A DNA stretch of 64,000 bases from Hymenobacter artigasi. GTDB lineage: Bacteria > Bacteroidota > Bacteroidia > Cytophagales > Hymenobacteraceae. The position numbers were made by a program, and so were the translations under genes. The stretch lies in contig NZ_JAAVTK010000011.1 of the NCBI RefSeq assembly GCF_012275535.1, positions 62,001 to 126,000 of the forward strand, written 5' to 3'. How positions within the stretch are numbered: position 1 is the first letter of the stretch; each line of letters starts with the position of its first letter. Below are positions 9,601-17,967 of this stretch, piece after piece. The notes beneath the pieces are model-generated. The model was not told where the DNA came from. It ran no database searches and saw nothing but the letters and a program-made list of their open reading frames with translations.

Positions 9601-9633
9601 TGCAAAGTACGTTGATTTCGGGCGGAAGGCCAA
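9601..9633 (-). promoter_or_regulatory. Bacteroidota-type promoter of the lipoprotein gene
   Basis: On the minus strand a TTG (-33 element, 9633-9631) is followed after about 21 bases by TACTTTGC (-7 element, 9609-9602). This fits the Bacteroidota sigma factor pattern and lies 27-60 bases before the start codon. Confidence 0.6.
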
Positions 9634-9701
9634 CGCAATACCGACGGCGGCGCTACTTTCGGGTTATACTCCATCTTGCCGCCGCGTGTTCCCGCCAGCC
9701 C

Positions 9702-10862
9702 ATGTCCGATTCTGACCCCAAGCCGCCCTCCCGCTTCCGCCGTGCCCTGGAGGCCGTGGGGCGGGCTGCAATGCTGCCCGTGCGCGGGGCCGCCTATGCG
9801 GTGCGCGTGGGCCAGGCGCACCAGCATTTTTTCCTACCCGTGCTCAATGGGGCGCTTGGCGACCAGCTGGCGGCCCGCTTCGACCCGCGCGCCATCCGGA
9901 TGAGCTTCCGGCGGGGCGGGCAGGACGTGGCCGTGGCCGACCTGCACCTCATCGAGCCGCGCCAGAAAACGGTGGTTTACATCCACGGCCTGATGGGCGA
10001 TGAGCTCATCTGGCAAACCGGGTTTCAGGACCCGGCCGGCAGCCGCCGCTACGGCCCGCGCCTGGCCGAAGAAACCCACAGCCGCGCCCTCTACCTGCGC
10101 TTCAACTCCGGCCTGCACCTCTCCGAAAACGGCCGCGAGCTCAACCGCCTCCTCACCGAGCTGGTGAATACCTGGCCCGACGCCATCGGCGAGCTCGTGC
10201 TGGTGGGCCACAGCATGGGCGGGCTGATTATCCGCTCGGCAGGGCATTATGGAAGTGAGTTAAGAGTTAAAAGTGAAGAGTTAAGAGTTGATGCAACAGA
10301 ATCAGTAGAGTCGAGAGAAAATCAACTTTTAACTCCTAACTCTCAACTCTCAACTCATAACGCCCCCTGGCTGGCGCATCTGCGCTCCATTTTCCTCATC
10401 GGCACGCCCAACGACGGCTCGTGGCTGGAGCAGAACTCGCACTTCACGGCGCGGCTGCTGGAGCGCATCAACCTGTTTCCCACCCGCTTTCTTAGTAAGG
10501 CCCTCAACCAGCGCAGCAACGGCATCAAGGACTTGCGCTACTCCATTCTGGTGGATGAGGACTGGCAGAATGCCCACGCCAACGACCTTACGCCGCCGCG
10601 CACGCCCGTACCACCGCTGCCCGGCGTGCAATATCATATCCTGATGGGTTCCTGGCTGCGCGCCACCCGGCCCTCGGCCCTGCGCGAGTATTTCGGCGAT
10701 GGTCTGGTGGGCCACGGCAGCGCCCGGGGCCACGCCACCTTCGGCGATGAAGCCGCTATGCCCGCCGGGGCCAGCGTCCGCACGGCCGTGTTCAACCAGC
10801 AGCACCACGGCGGCCTGCTCACGCATCCGGAGGTGTTTCAGTACCTCAAGCAGTGGGCCTGA
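9702..10862 (+). CDS. Lipase/esterase-like alpha/beta hydrolase with in-frame repeat insertion
   Basis: Predicted serine hydrolase of 386 residues. VVYIHGLMGDELIW is the oxyanion strand/loop of lipases, and VLVGHSMGGLIIRSA holds the nucleophile elbow (GHSMG). Between that elbow helix and the next conserved segment (APWLAHLRSIFLIGTPNDGSW) lies a stretch of about 36 residues, SELRVKSEELRVD through NSQLSTHN, encoded by an A/T-rich inverted repeat (10254-10359) that clearly does not belong to the fold. The insertion keeps the frame open. The start at 9702 (MSDSDPKPP) is chosen over 9600 because the extension is Arg-rich and non-native. Catalytic Asp/His were not assigned with certainty. Confidence 0.82.
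   Translation: MSDSDPKPPSRFRRALEAVGRAAMLPVRGAAYAVRVGQAHQHFFLPVLNGALGDQLAARFDPRAIRMSFRRGGQDVAVADLHLIEPRQKTVVYIHGLMGDELIWQTGFQDPAGSRRYGPRLAEETHSRALYLRFNSGLHLSENGRELNRLLTELVNTWPDAIGELVLVGHSMGGLIIRSAGHYGSELRVKSEELRVDATESVESRENQLLTPNSQLSTHNAPWLAHLRSIFLIGTPNDGSWLEQNSHFTARLLERINLFPTRFLSKALNQRSNGIKDLRYSILVDEDWQNAHANDLTPPRTPVPPLPGVQYHILMGSWLRATRPSALREYFGDGLVGHGSARGHATFGDEAAMPAGASVRTAVFNQQHHGGLLTHPEVFQYLKQWA
10254..10359. repeat. GAGTTAAGAG-type inverted repeat inside the lipase coding sequence
   Basis: Two A/T-rich arms built from reiterated GAGTTAAGAGTTAAAAG-like units, ending in GTTGAT, face ATCAACTTTTAACTC and similar units on the other side. The unit composition matches the element at 54826-54928. 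The insert stands out sharply against the G/C-rich gene and adds a multiple of three bases. Confidence 0.85.
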
Positions 10863-10880
10863 TGAGCATGACGTTCTAAC

Positions 10881-12476
10881 TTAATCTACTTCAAGCTCCT
10901 CCCCTAACTCCGTTTCGCACTCGCACAGCACCTCGCGCACAGGTTTCGCCACCTGATAATCGGGCAACGAAACTTCCTTCATGTACACGATGGACAGGTG
11001 CGTGAGCGGCGGGTGGGCCGGGTTTTCGTGCCAGATGCGCAGCAGGTAGTTGCAATAGTAGGGCCGCATCCAGGCATTGCTCACGAAGAGGTAATTCTCG
11101 GAGTATTTGCGCCACCGGTCATTTTTGAACAGCGACACGACCGCAGCGGGCTTGGAGTAGCGGGTGGGCGCGCCGGCCCGGTTCAGGTCGAGGTGGCGGC
11201 CAGCGGCGGTGGTGCCGTCGAAGATGTACCAGCCATCATCCTTGAACACCACGGGCGCAAACATGCCCCAGTGCTGGTCGACCCGAAACAGCAACCCGAA
11301 CCAGCGCGCCGGGGCCACCATCAGGCTGCCGGTGGGGCGCAGCACGGCCACATCGTCGAGGTTCCACCAGCACACGTAGGCCAGCACCACAGCCACGAAG
11401 GCTTCGCGCCCGGCACGCACCAGCCGCCGGCTGCCGGCCGAGGGCTCGCGGGTACGCTCCAGGCGCAGGCGCCACGGCAAGTGCCAGGCCGGCAGCCGCA
11501 TGCGCCAGCCGGCGGCCCGCGCCGCGTGCGGAGCTGCCCGACCCGCGAGCCAGTTTAGCAGCCCGGGCGGCAGCAGGCCCAGCAGCGAGGCCATGTTTAT
11601 CAGAAAAAACAGCCCCACGTACAGCGTGACACTAATGCCGAGGTGAAAGCCGAACAGCACGCCCACCACCAGCCACCGCCACCACCTCACCCCCACCGGC
11701 AGAAACAGCGCAAACGGCAACAGCAGCTCCATGTAATAGGTGGCGAAGGTGAGGCCGCGCAGCAAGTCCGGGTGCGGGTAGAGCAGCCGCCCGCCGGGCA
11801 ACAGCAGCTGGTCGAGGCTGAAGGCGTAGTAGAGTGCGGTGCCGGTCTGGGTCCATTCGGGGCCGTTTTTGAGCAGTGCCGTGCACCAATACAGCAGCGC
11901 GATTTGCACCACGTAGGCCACCGTAGCGGCACTGAAATAGTCGAGCCGGGCCGGAGCCGGCCGGGTGCGAGCATCCCGGCTCCACACCCGGCCCCAAGGC
12001 AGAAACATGCCCCAGAAGAGCAGCATGCGCAGCAAATCATCGCCCCCCTGCCCGATGAGCGGGTTACGGTTTTGCACCGACACCAGCAACACCCACGAGG
12101 CCACCGTGGCCAGCCGCGTGTGGTAGCCCAGCAGCAGCGCCCCCGCCAGCCCCGCCGCCAGCAAAAACAGCGCCGCCTGCGCCTGCCACAGCCCACTGGC
12201 CGCGTGCAGCGAAAACTGATAGGCCGACCACACCTGCGCGTGCAGGGTCGCCAGCGGTAGCACGCCCATATTGGCATAGTGCGCCTCCAGGTCGGTACTG
12301 CGGATGGCCAAATCGAGCAGCATCACGGCCGCCGTGGCCATGCGCAGCAGCGCCAGCGCCCGCAAATCGAGCACAAACGGCCGGCGCAGCACTCCCCAGA
12401 AACCCGTAGGGCCGGGCACGTGAGCCAATGGCTCGGCATGCGTAAGGATTGGCGCGGGCGTCAGGGCTTGGCTCAT
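10881..12476 (-). CDS. HTTM domain (vitamin K-dependent gamma-carboxylase-like) membrane protein
   Basis: Polytopic membrane protein of 531 residues. The N-terminal membrane region contains VQNRNPLIGQGGDDLLRML followed by FWGMFLPWGRVWS, the hallmark of the HTTM (horizontally transferred transmembrane) domain related to gamma-glutamyl carboxylase. Several more helices follow to about residue 300, then a soluble C-terminal part (HWGMFAPVVFKDDGWYIFDG, TRYSKPA, RYYCNYLLRIWHE-like) of a kind seen after HTTM domains. The true reaction in bacteria is not established. It is transcribed divergently from a DCC1-type thiol oxidoreductase, a frequent partner of HTTM proteins. It converges on the lipase gene with an 18-bp gap. 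Confidence 0.85.
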   Translation of the reverse strand: MSQALTPAPILTHAEPLAHVPGPTGFWGVLRRPFVLDLRALALLRMATAAVMLLDLAIRSTDLEAHYANMGVLPLATLHAQVWSAYQFSLHAASGLWQAQAALFLLAAGLAGALLLGYHTRLATVASWVLLVSVQNRNPLIGQGGDDLLRMLLFWGMFLPWGRVWSRDARTRPAPARLDYFSAATVAYVVQIALLYWCTALLKNGPEWTQTGTALYYAFSLDQLLLPGGRLLYPHPDLLRGLTFATYYMELLLPFALFLPVGVRWWRWLVVGVLFGFHLGISVTLYVGLFFLINMASLLGLLPPGLLNWLAGRAAPHAARAAGWRMRLPAWHLPWRLRLERTREPSAGSRRLVRAGREAFVAVVLAYVCWWNLDDVAVLRPTGSLMVAPARWFGLLFRVDQHWGMFAPVVFKDDGWYIFDGTTAAGRHLDLNRAGAPTRYSKPAAVVSLFKNDRWRKYSENYLFVSNAWMRPYYCNYLLRIWHENPAHPPLTHLSIVYMKEVSLPDYQVAKPVREVLCECETELGEELEVD

Positions 12477-12598
12477 GGCAAGTGGGCTGGCCGGTAGCAG
12501 GCCGGCCGCTACTTAACGGGCAGTTGCCGGGTTGCGTTAACATTGGCCCGGACCGCCCGTTTAGTATAGCAGCCACCACTGCATCTTTCGCCGACGCC

Positions 12599-13015
12599 AT
12601 GCCCGATTCTGTTCCCGATACCATCCTGTTCGACGGCGTGTGCAACCTCTGCAACGGCTTTGTGCAATTCGTTATCCGCCGCGACCCAGCGGGCCATTTC
12701 CGCTTCGCGGCCCTGCAAAGCGACGCCGGCCGGGCCCTGCTGCTGGCCCACGGCCTCACGCCGGCCGCCGTCGTCGCCGACCCCGAATCGGTGCTGCTGC
12801 TGAGCGGCGGGCAGTTGTACTCGCATTCGGCCGCCGTGCTGCGCATTGCCGAGGGCCTGGGCGGCGTGTGGCGGGTGGCAGGCCTGGGCCGGGTGCTGCC
12901 TGCCGCCTGGCGCGATGCCGCCTACCGCTTCGTGGCCCGCCACCGCTACCGCTGGTTTGGCCGGCAGGAAAGCTGCATGCTGCCCACGCCGGCCCTGAAA
13001 ACGCGGTTTTTATGA
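12599..13015 (+). CDS. DCC1-like thiol-disulfide oxidoreductase (DUF393)
   Basis: Small thioredoxin-like protein, 138 residues. ILFDGVCNLCNGFVQFVIRRD carries the defining DGVCxxC motif (the DxxCxxC of the DCC family), followed by RFAALQSDAGRALL and SVLLLSGGQLYSHSAAVLRIAEGL, all typical. The start at 12599 begins directly at the family N terminus; the longer frame from 12449 lies across the divergent promoter region. The 122-base gap to the HTTM gene probably holds both promoters; CATCTTTCG sits about 12 bases before the ATG and resembles a -7 box. Confidence 0.88.
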   Translation: MPDSVPDTILFDGVCNLCNGFVQFVIRRDPAGHFRFAALQSDAGRALLLAHGLTPAAVVADPESVLLLSGGQLYSHSAAVLRIAEGLGGVWRVAGLGRVLPAAWRDAAYRFVARHRYRWFGRQESCMLPTPALKTRFL

Positions 13016-13351
13016 GGCGAACCCAGCCAATATACCCGCAACCACAATGCTGCCATTGGCCTGGCAGGGCGGCCCTGAACGAGGAAGTGTTTTGACTTTT
13101 TTCAATAAATAAATATATTATATAATATATATTTATTTGCAAATAGGCGCCTTGACAGTGAGCCGGCCAATAACCTGCCTAGTGCGTATCAGTGAGCGAA
13201 AAAATGCCGTACCTGCTATGCAAATACAGCGTCATTTCACTTCCCGACTTGTATTTTGCACCATATTACTCCTCATTTGGCAGGACTAACCCGCAATAGT
13301 GGTTTTGTACTGTACAGCTATCGCATAATACCCGGCCTGCGCTTGATTAAT
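13016..13351. other. 336-base intergenic region with an A/T-rich inverted repeat
   Basis: No gene is seen. At 13107-13138 there is an A/T-only inverted repeat (AAATAAATATA / TATATTTATTT, 10-base centre) that stands out in this G/C-rich sequence. Further on, TATTTTGC at 13252-13259 resembles a Bacteroidota -7 box, giving the protease gene a leader of about 85 bases. Confidence 0.6.
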
Positions 13352-15802
13352 ATGGATTTTCGATACGGCAAGATTTATTTTGCGCTGATTTCTGCGCTAT
13401 TGCTATGCCCCCGGGTGGGCAGCGCTCAAACCCCGGCCCCACTGTGGCAGCCAGCCCCGGCCGCCCGCAATGGCGGCGTGGCCCCCAAAACCTCCGGCAG
13501 CTGGTTTACCCTCGATGCCGCGCAGCTGGATGCCCGCCTGGCCAGTGCGCCTTCCGAAACCAGCCCCGCCGCCGCCGTCACCCTGGAACTGCCCTACCCC
13601 GACGGCACACTGCACCGCTTCGCCCTCACCAAAGTGCCGGTGATGGCCCCCGCGCTGGCGGCCCGCTATCCGCAGCTGGCCACCTACGCCGGGCACGGGC
13701 TCGACGAGCCCACCGCCTCAGTGCGCCTCGAAACCTCACCCGCCGGAATGCACGCCCAGGTGCTTAATCTCACCAGCACCATCGTTATCGAAGCCGACCC
13801 CGGTACCGCCAACCGCTACCAGAGCCACCCCGACGCGCTGCCGGAGTTTGCCTGCGGAGCCTTGCCGGTGCCCGGCCGGGTGCAACGGCCCGCTGGGGGC
13901 ACCGCGCCCACCCCACCCGCGCCATATGGCAGCCAATTGCGCGTGCTGCGGCTGGCCATGGCCGCCACCGGCGAGTACACCCAGCAGCTGGGAGGCAACA
14001 CCGTGGCCAATACCCTGGCCAGCATGGTAACACTGGTGAACTCCCTGAACGCGGTGTATGAGCGCGACCTGGCCGTGCGCCTGCAGCTGGTGAGCAACAA
14101 CGACCAGCTCATTTTCACCAACGCCGCTACTGACCCCTATAACAACGGCGACGTAGTGAGCCTGGCCAACAACAACCAGACCGTGGTGGACAACGCCATC
14201 GGAACGGGCAACTACGACCTTGGGCATGTGCTGGGGTACCTGAGCGGCGGCTACTCGGGCATCGCCTACTTGAAAGTGGCATGTCTCAACACATACAAAG
14301 CCAGTGGCGCTTCCACCGGCAGCTCGGCCGCGCTTATGACCACGGTGACGACGCACGAAATAGGCCACCAGCTCGGCTCCGCGCATACATTTAATGGCGA
14401 ACAGGGCAACTGTGGCAACAACAACCGCAGCCCCACGCTAGCCTTCGAGCCTGGTGCGGGCAACACCATTATGTCGTACGACTCGCGCTGCGCTCCCGAC
14501 AACGTGGGCGCCGGCATCAACTATTTTCACGCCGGCAGCCTGAGTGCCATCGTGCCCAGCCTGAACTGCGGCAGCTTCACGGCCACCGGTAACCAGCCGC
14601 CCAGCCTGAGCGTGCCGGCCAGCAACACCTACACCATTCCGCTGGGCACTCCCTTCACCCTCGCCGGCAGCGGCACCGACCCCAACGGCGACGCCCTCAC
14701 CTATTCCTGGGAAGAGCTGGACATCGGCAATGCCAGCGGCCTGGCCGGTGCGGCCACCGATGCCTCGGGCCCGCCGCTGTTCCGCAGCTTTGCGCCCGTG
14801 GCCAGCCCGGTGCGCACGTTTCCCAACCTGGCATCGCTGCTGGCCAACACGGCCTCGCTGGGCGAAATACTGCCCCAGGTGGCTCGCACCCTCAATTTCC
14901 GCCTCACGGCGCGCGACAACCGCAGCGGCGTGACGGGGGCCAACGTGACCCTGGCCGTGGCCTCGGCCGGACCCTTTGCCGTAACGGCCCCCGCCGCGGC
15001 TCTCACGGCGGCTCCCGGCAGCCCCTATACGCTCATCTGGAGCGTGTTGGGCACCGACCAGGCTCCGGTGAGCTGCCCCAATGTGCAGGTGCTTTTCTCG
15101 ACTGATGGGGGCCTGACCTTCCCTACCGTGCTGCTGGCCAGCACGCCCAACGATGGCACCCAATCGGTGCAACTCCCCAATGTGAACACCACCCAGGGTC
15201 GCATCAAAATTCAGGGGCTGAACAACGTATTTTTTGCCATCAATAATGCCAACATCACCCTGGCAGGCCCCTTGCCCGTGGAGCTGACGGCCTTCACGGC
15301 CGAAGCCCACGGCCCCACGGCGCACCTGAACTGGCACACCGCTTCGGAGAAAAATAACTCCGGCTTTGCCATCGAGACTTCTGCCGATGGCACGATTTTC
15401 CGCCGCCTGAGCTGGGTACCCGGCACGGGCAGCAGCAGCACGCCCCGCAGCTATCAGTTCGATGATGTGGCCCTGGCCACTTACCCCGGCCCCACGGTGT
15501 ACTACCGCTTGCGCCAGGTGGACAACAACGGCCCCGAAAGCCTGTCGCCGGTACGCACCGTGCCCGTGCCCGCCAGCGCGACGGCCCAGCTGCAGGTGTG
15601 GCCCAATCCGGCCGCTGGCACGGTCACGGTAACGGGCCTTGTGGCCGGCCAGCTGGTGCAGGTACTGGATTTGGCCGGCCGGGTGCGCCTGTCGGCTACG
15701 CAAGCCGGCAGTGGTGCGCTTCGGCTGGAGCTGGCGGCCCTTGCGCCGGGCCTGTACGTGGTGCGCGGCAACGGCACCGCCGTGCGCCTCATGGTTAACT
15801 AA
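13352..15802 (+). CDS. Secreted reprolysin-like (M12B-type) metalloprotease with T9SS sorting domain
   Basis: Extracellular zinc protease of 816 residues. The signal peptide begins at the chosen Met (MDFRYGKIYFALISALLL, cleavage after GSAQ); the frame extends 32 codons further up without a plausible export signal. An N-terminal pro-region precedes the catalytic domain, whose motif HEIGHQLGSAHTF (first His at about residue 335) is the metzincin HExxHxxGxxH form, with Cys pairs nearby. After it come Ig/fibronectin-like modules (PPSLSVPASNTYTIPLG, then PVELTAFTAEAHG with FRRLSWVPGTG) and a C-terminal type A sorting domain (LQVWPNPAAG ... LAPGLYVVR), which targets it through T9SS. Confidence 0.9.
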   Translation: MDFRYGKIYFALISALLLCPRVGSAQTPAPLWQPAPAARNGGVAPKTSGSWFTLDAAQLDARLASAPSETSPAAAVTLELPYPDGTLHRFALTKVPVMAPALAARYPQLATYAGHGLDEPTASVRLETSPAGMHAQVLNLTSTIVIEADPGTANRYQSHPDALPEFACGALPVPGRVQRPAGGTAPTPPAPYGSQLRVLRLAMAATGEYTQQLGGNTVANTLASMVTLVNSLNAVYERDLAVRLQLVSNNDQLIFTNAATDPYNNGDVVSLANNNQTVVDNAIGTGNYDLGHVLGYLSGGYSGIAYLKVACLNTYKASGASTGSSAALMTTVTTHEIGHQLGSAHTFNGEQGNCGNNNRSPTLAFEPGAGNTIMSYDSRCAPDNVGAGINYFHAGSLSAIVPSLNCGSFTATGNQPPSLSVPASNTYTIPLGTPFTLAGSGTDPNGDALTYSWEELDIGNASGLAGAATDASGPPLFRSFAPVASPVRTFPNLASLLANTASLGEILPQVARTLNFRLTARDNRSGVTGANVTLAVASAGPFAVTAPAAALTAAPGSPYTLIWSVLGTDQAPVSCPNVQVLFSTDGGLTFPTVLLASTPNDGTQSVQLPNVNTTQGRIKIQGLNNVFFAINNANITLAGPLPVELTAFTAEAHGPTAHLNWHTASEKNNSGFAIETSADGTIFRRLSWVPGTGSSSTPRSYQFDDVALATYPGPTVYYRLRQVDNNGPESLSPVRTVPVPASATAQLQVWPNPAAGTVTVTGLVAGQLVQVLDLAGRVRLSATQAGSGALRLELAALAPGLYVVRGNGTAVRLMVN

Positions 15803-15837
15803 TTGGCTTTCAGTCAATGCTATTAACTGAAACGAAA

Positions 15838-15938
15838 TGGTGCGACGACTTTTTGGTCGTCGCACCACTAAACACGTCCCTGCTGTTACCGTGGTCATTA
15901 CCGATAGTGGTACGACGACTTTTCAGTTGTCGTACCAC
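15838..15938. repeat. Pair of CGACGAC hairpins
   Basis: Two perfect or near-perfect hairpins in tandem. 15838-15867 has arms TGGTGCGACGAC / GTCGTCGCACCA, and 15907-15938 has arms GTGGTACGACGAC / GTTGTCGTACCAC with one mismatch. They share sequence with each other and lie downstream of the protease gene, so they may act as transcription end structures or represent a REP-like family. Confidence 0.75.
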
Positions 15939-16013
15939 GCAGGATTAGACTACTGCTGCGCGGCTTGGCAGGCACGGCCTGCTTTTTTCTATTCCATCGG
16001 CGCGGCCAGGTAG

Positions 16014-16151
16014 CTACTTGAGCCGCTTATCAGAATCGGGTTTGAAGTCGCTCTCGCCAGCGTGCGCAAACTCCCGGATGGTAAGGAATGCAAAAACAAT
16101 AAACGCGGGAACCACCAATAGGGTAAACAGAAAAATGTCGGCGTTATCCAT
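16014..16151 (-). CDS. Small single-pass membrane protein (45 residues)
   Basis: Short reading frame recovered by translating the minus strand: it begins MDNADIFLFTLLV and ends SDFKPDSDKRLK. One strongly hydrophobic segment (about residues 6-25) is followed by a charged tail. It starts one base after the stop codon of the upstream small gene (16153-16332), so the pair is very likely an operon with coupled translation. Family not recognised; the layout (short N-terminal tail, one helix, charged C terminus) would fit an accessory subunit of a membrane complex, but that is speculation. Confidence 0.6.
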   Translation of the reverse strand: MDNADIFLFTLLVVPAFIVFAFLTIREFAHAGESDFKPDSDKRLK

Positions 16152-16152
16152 G

Positions 16153-16332
16153 TTATTGTTGTTTTTTCAAGTTGAAGTAGACCAGAAACAGCAACATGGT
16201 TGGGGGCCATAACCCAATAAACAGCGCCCGGTCATGGTCCTTCAAAACCACGTAGTAGTACTCCGACACGAATATCAAAAACACGACTAGAAACAGAATA
16301 ACCAATTCTGACAGTTTGAATTTTCTTAGCAT
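16153..16332 (-). CDS. Small two-helix membrane protein (59 residues)
   Basis: Reading frame of 59 codons starting MLRKFKLSELVIL and ending VYFNLKKQQ. Two hydrophobic segments (about residues 10-24 and 38-52) are separated by a short polar loop with SEYYY and KDHDR; both ends are basic. Its TAA stop lies one base before the ATG of the next gene. Base use is A/T-richer than the surroundings. No family was recognised. The tight spacing with another membrane microprotein and the absence of repeats inside both frames argue that they are real. Confidence 0.6.
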   Translation of the reverse strand: MLRKFKLSELVILFLVVFLIFVSEYYYVVLKDHDRALFIGLWPPTMLLFLVYFNLKKQQ

Positions 16333-16577
16333 GCCTATTTGAAAAATGATGATTTATTGCCAGTTACGTCATTGCAAATAGCACACCTATCTCAAGCCAC
16401 GCCCGCCGGGGATTGTTTCTGAAAATCCCCAAGTATCTATATAAACTATTTCAGCAGGCGGCTTAACGCGGCGCTTATTTCGTTCAACGTGCTAGGCAGT
16501 AGGGTTGCCTGACCCCACTGGCCGAGGTAACACAGCCTGGGGAATAGTTGAAATAAACCGGGAGCGGGGCTGGCTTA
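16333..16577. other. Intergenic region upstream of the small-protein operon
   Basis: No gene or RNA was recognised. A weak hairpin (GGGGATT / AATCCCC) lies near 16410-16432. It should contain the promoter of the two small membrane genes and the 3' end region of the epimerase gene. Confidence 0.4.
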
Positions 16578-17693
16578 TCAAAAATGCACCTGCTCGGCGC
16601 GACGCAGCCAGGCTGCGTCGATACTCGCGCCCAGACCGGGGCCGGTGGGCATCTCAATTACGCCGCCTGGGCGGTAGCGGAAACCGCCCACCACGGGGTC
16701 GGCCGTGAACATGAGTGGGGTATCGAAATCGCAGTGCTGGATGGCCGGGTTGCTCAGGGCCAAGTGGGCGGCGGCCGTCATGCCGAGGCGCGATTCGAGG
16801 AAGCCGCCCACTTGCAGCGTGAGGCCAGCGCCCTGGCCCAGCTGCGCTATTTTTTTGGCCCGATGGAAGCCCGACGACTTGCCCAGCTTGATATTCAGCA
16901 TCTGGCAGGCTTGCAGCTGGATGAGGCGGGCCGCATCGTGCTCGTCGCTACAGCTTTCGTCGGCCATGATGGGAATGGGCGAGGCCGCCCGCACCCGACT
17001 CAGTTCCATGAAATGCTGGCGCAGAATGGGCTCCTCGCAATGCTCGATGTTGAACCCGGCCAGCGCCTGAAGCACGGCAATGGCGTTATCGGCCGTCGCC
17101 CAGCCCTGGTTGGCATCGATGCGCAGCGGGTGCGTGGGGCCGATGCCCGCCCGGATGGCGCGAATCCGGGCCACATCCTCTTCCAAATTCCCGCCCAGCT
17201 TCACCTTGATGGCCGGGAAGCCCTCCCGCTGAAAGCGTACGGCATCGGCCTGCATTTTGGCGGGTGGGCCGAGGCTCACGGTCATGTCGGTGGTGAGAAC
17301 TTTGTTGTTCTTCCCACCAAGGAATTCATAGAGCGGCAGGCCCGCATGCTGGGCCGCGATGTCGTGCAGGGCAATATCGAAGGCACTTTTGATGCTGCTG
17401 TTGCCGTAAATGATGCGGTCCAGCTCGGCCAAATTACCGACCAGGTCCAGCGCATCGCGGCCCATGAGCGCGGGGGCAAAATATTGCCCCACGATGAAGC
17501 AGGTGTCCACACTCTCGCCGCTGATGGTGAGAAAGGGGCTGCACTCGCCGTAGCCGACGTGGCCATCGGCCGTGCGCAGGACCACGATGATATTCTCCAC
17601 CGCCAGCAGCGGGCCGAGGGAGATGACGAACGGCTCGCGCAACGGCACAAGCAGCTTGTAGATACTGATGGCTTGGATGGTGGTGCCGGGCAT
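16578..17693 (-). CDS. Dipeptide epimerase (enolase superfamily, L-Ala-D/L-Glu epimerase type)
   Basis: Cytoplasmic enzyme that racemises the second residue of dipeptides, mainly in recycling of cell-wall or dietary peptides; 371 residues. Muconate-lactonising-enzyme subgroup features are visible in order: AIKVKLGG (KxK base), LRIDANQGW (metal Asp), EHCEEPI (metal Glu), MADESCSD (metal Asp), NIKLGKSSG (second Lys) and DFDTPLM, the DxD near the C terminus that marks dipeptide epimerases. Exact specificity is not readable. The open frame extends 121 codons upstream through a palindromic repeat; the Met at 17693 (MPGTTIQAISIYKL) is the natural start. The repeat A element sits about 97 bases upstream and may have displaced its original promoter. 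Confidence 0.88.
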   Translation of the reverse strand: MPGTTIQAISIYKLLVPLREPFVISLGPLLAVENIIVVLRTADGHVGYGECSPFLTISGESVDTCFIVGQYFAPALMGRDALDLVGNLAELDRIIYGNSSIKSAFDIALHDIAAQHAGLPLYEFLGGKNNKVLTTDMTVSLGPPAKMQADAVRFQREGFPAIKVKLGGNLEEDVARIRAIRAGIGPTHPLRIDANQGWATADNAIAVLQALAGFNIEHCEEPILRQHFMELSRVRAASPIPIMADESCSDEHDAARLIQLQACQMLNIKLGKSSGFHRAKKIAQLGQGAGLTLQVGGFLESRLGMTAAAHLALSNPAIQHCDFDTPLMFTADPVVGGFRYRPGGVIEMPTGPGLGASIDAAWLRRAEQVHF

Positions 17694-17789
17694 GGGGCAA
17701 ATGACGGGGCCGGGGCGGGATAAAGCAACCCTGCGGGATTGCGCTTTCGGAGTTTCCCTGCTGGGCCTGCTGGCGGTGGAGAGTCCCCC

Positions 17790-17932
17790 CCTGCTGGCGC
17801 GCGTCTGCGACGCGCTGCCGTCTGGCATCGAGCCTGCGGCTCGGGCATTGAACGGCGGCAGCGGACGGCACAATACCCCGAGCCACAGGCTCGATGCCAG
17901 ACGGCAGCGCATCGCAGACGCGCGCCAGCAGG
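17790..17932. repeat. REP-type element, copy A
   Basis: Two arms of about 55 bp in inverted orientation around a 32-base centre (GCATTGAACGGCGG to CACAATAC). Each arm holds two hairpins: GCGCGTC-TGC-GACGCGC and CGAGCC-TGx-GGCTCG, joined by a linker containing GTCTGGCAT that pairs with the other arm. A GGGGCCAGCA direct repeat abuts the right end (17931-17953). Confidence 0.88.
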
Positions 17933-17967
17933 GGCCAGCAGGGGCCAGCAGGGTGAAACCTACCGGC

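Noticed and set aside
13107..13138. Replication origin at the A/T-rich inverted repeat
   Set aside because: No DnaA-box cluster and no dnaA, dnaN or parAB genes nearby.
16018..16212. 64-codon plus-strand frame over the two small membrane genes
   Set aside because: Composition is not protein-like, and the minus-strand pair has coherent hydrophobic segments and operon spacing.
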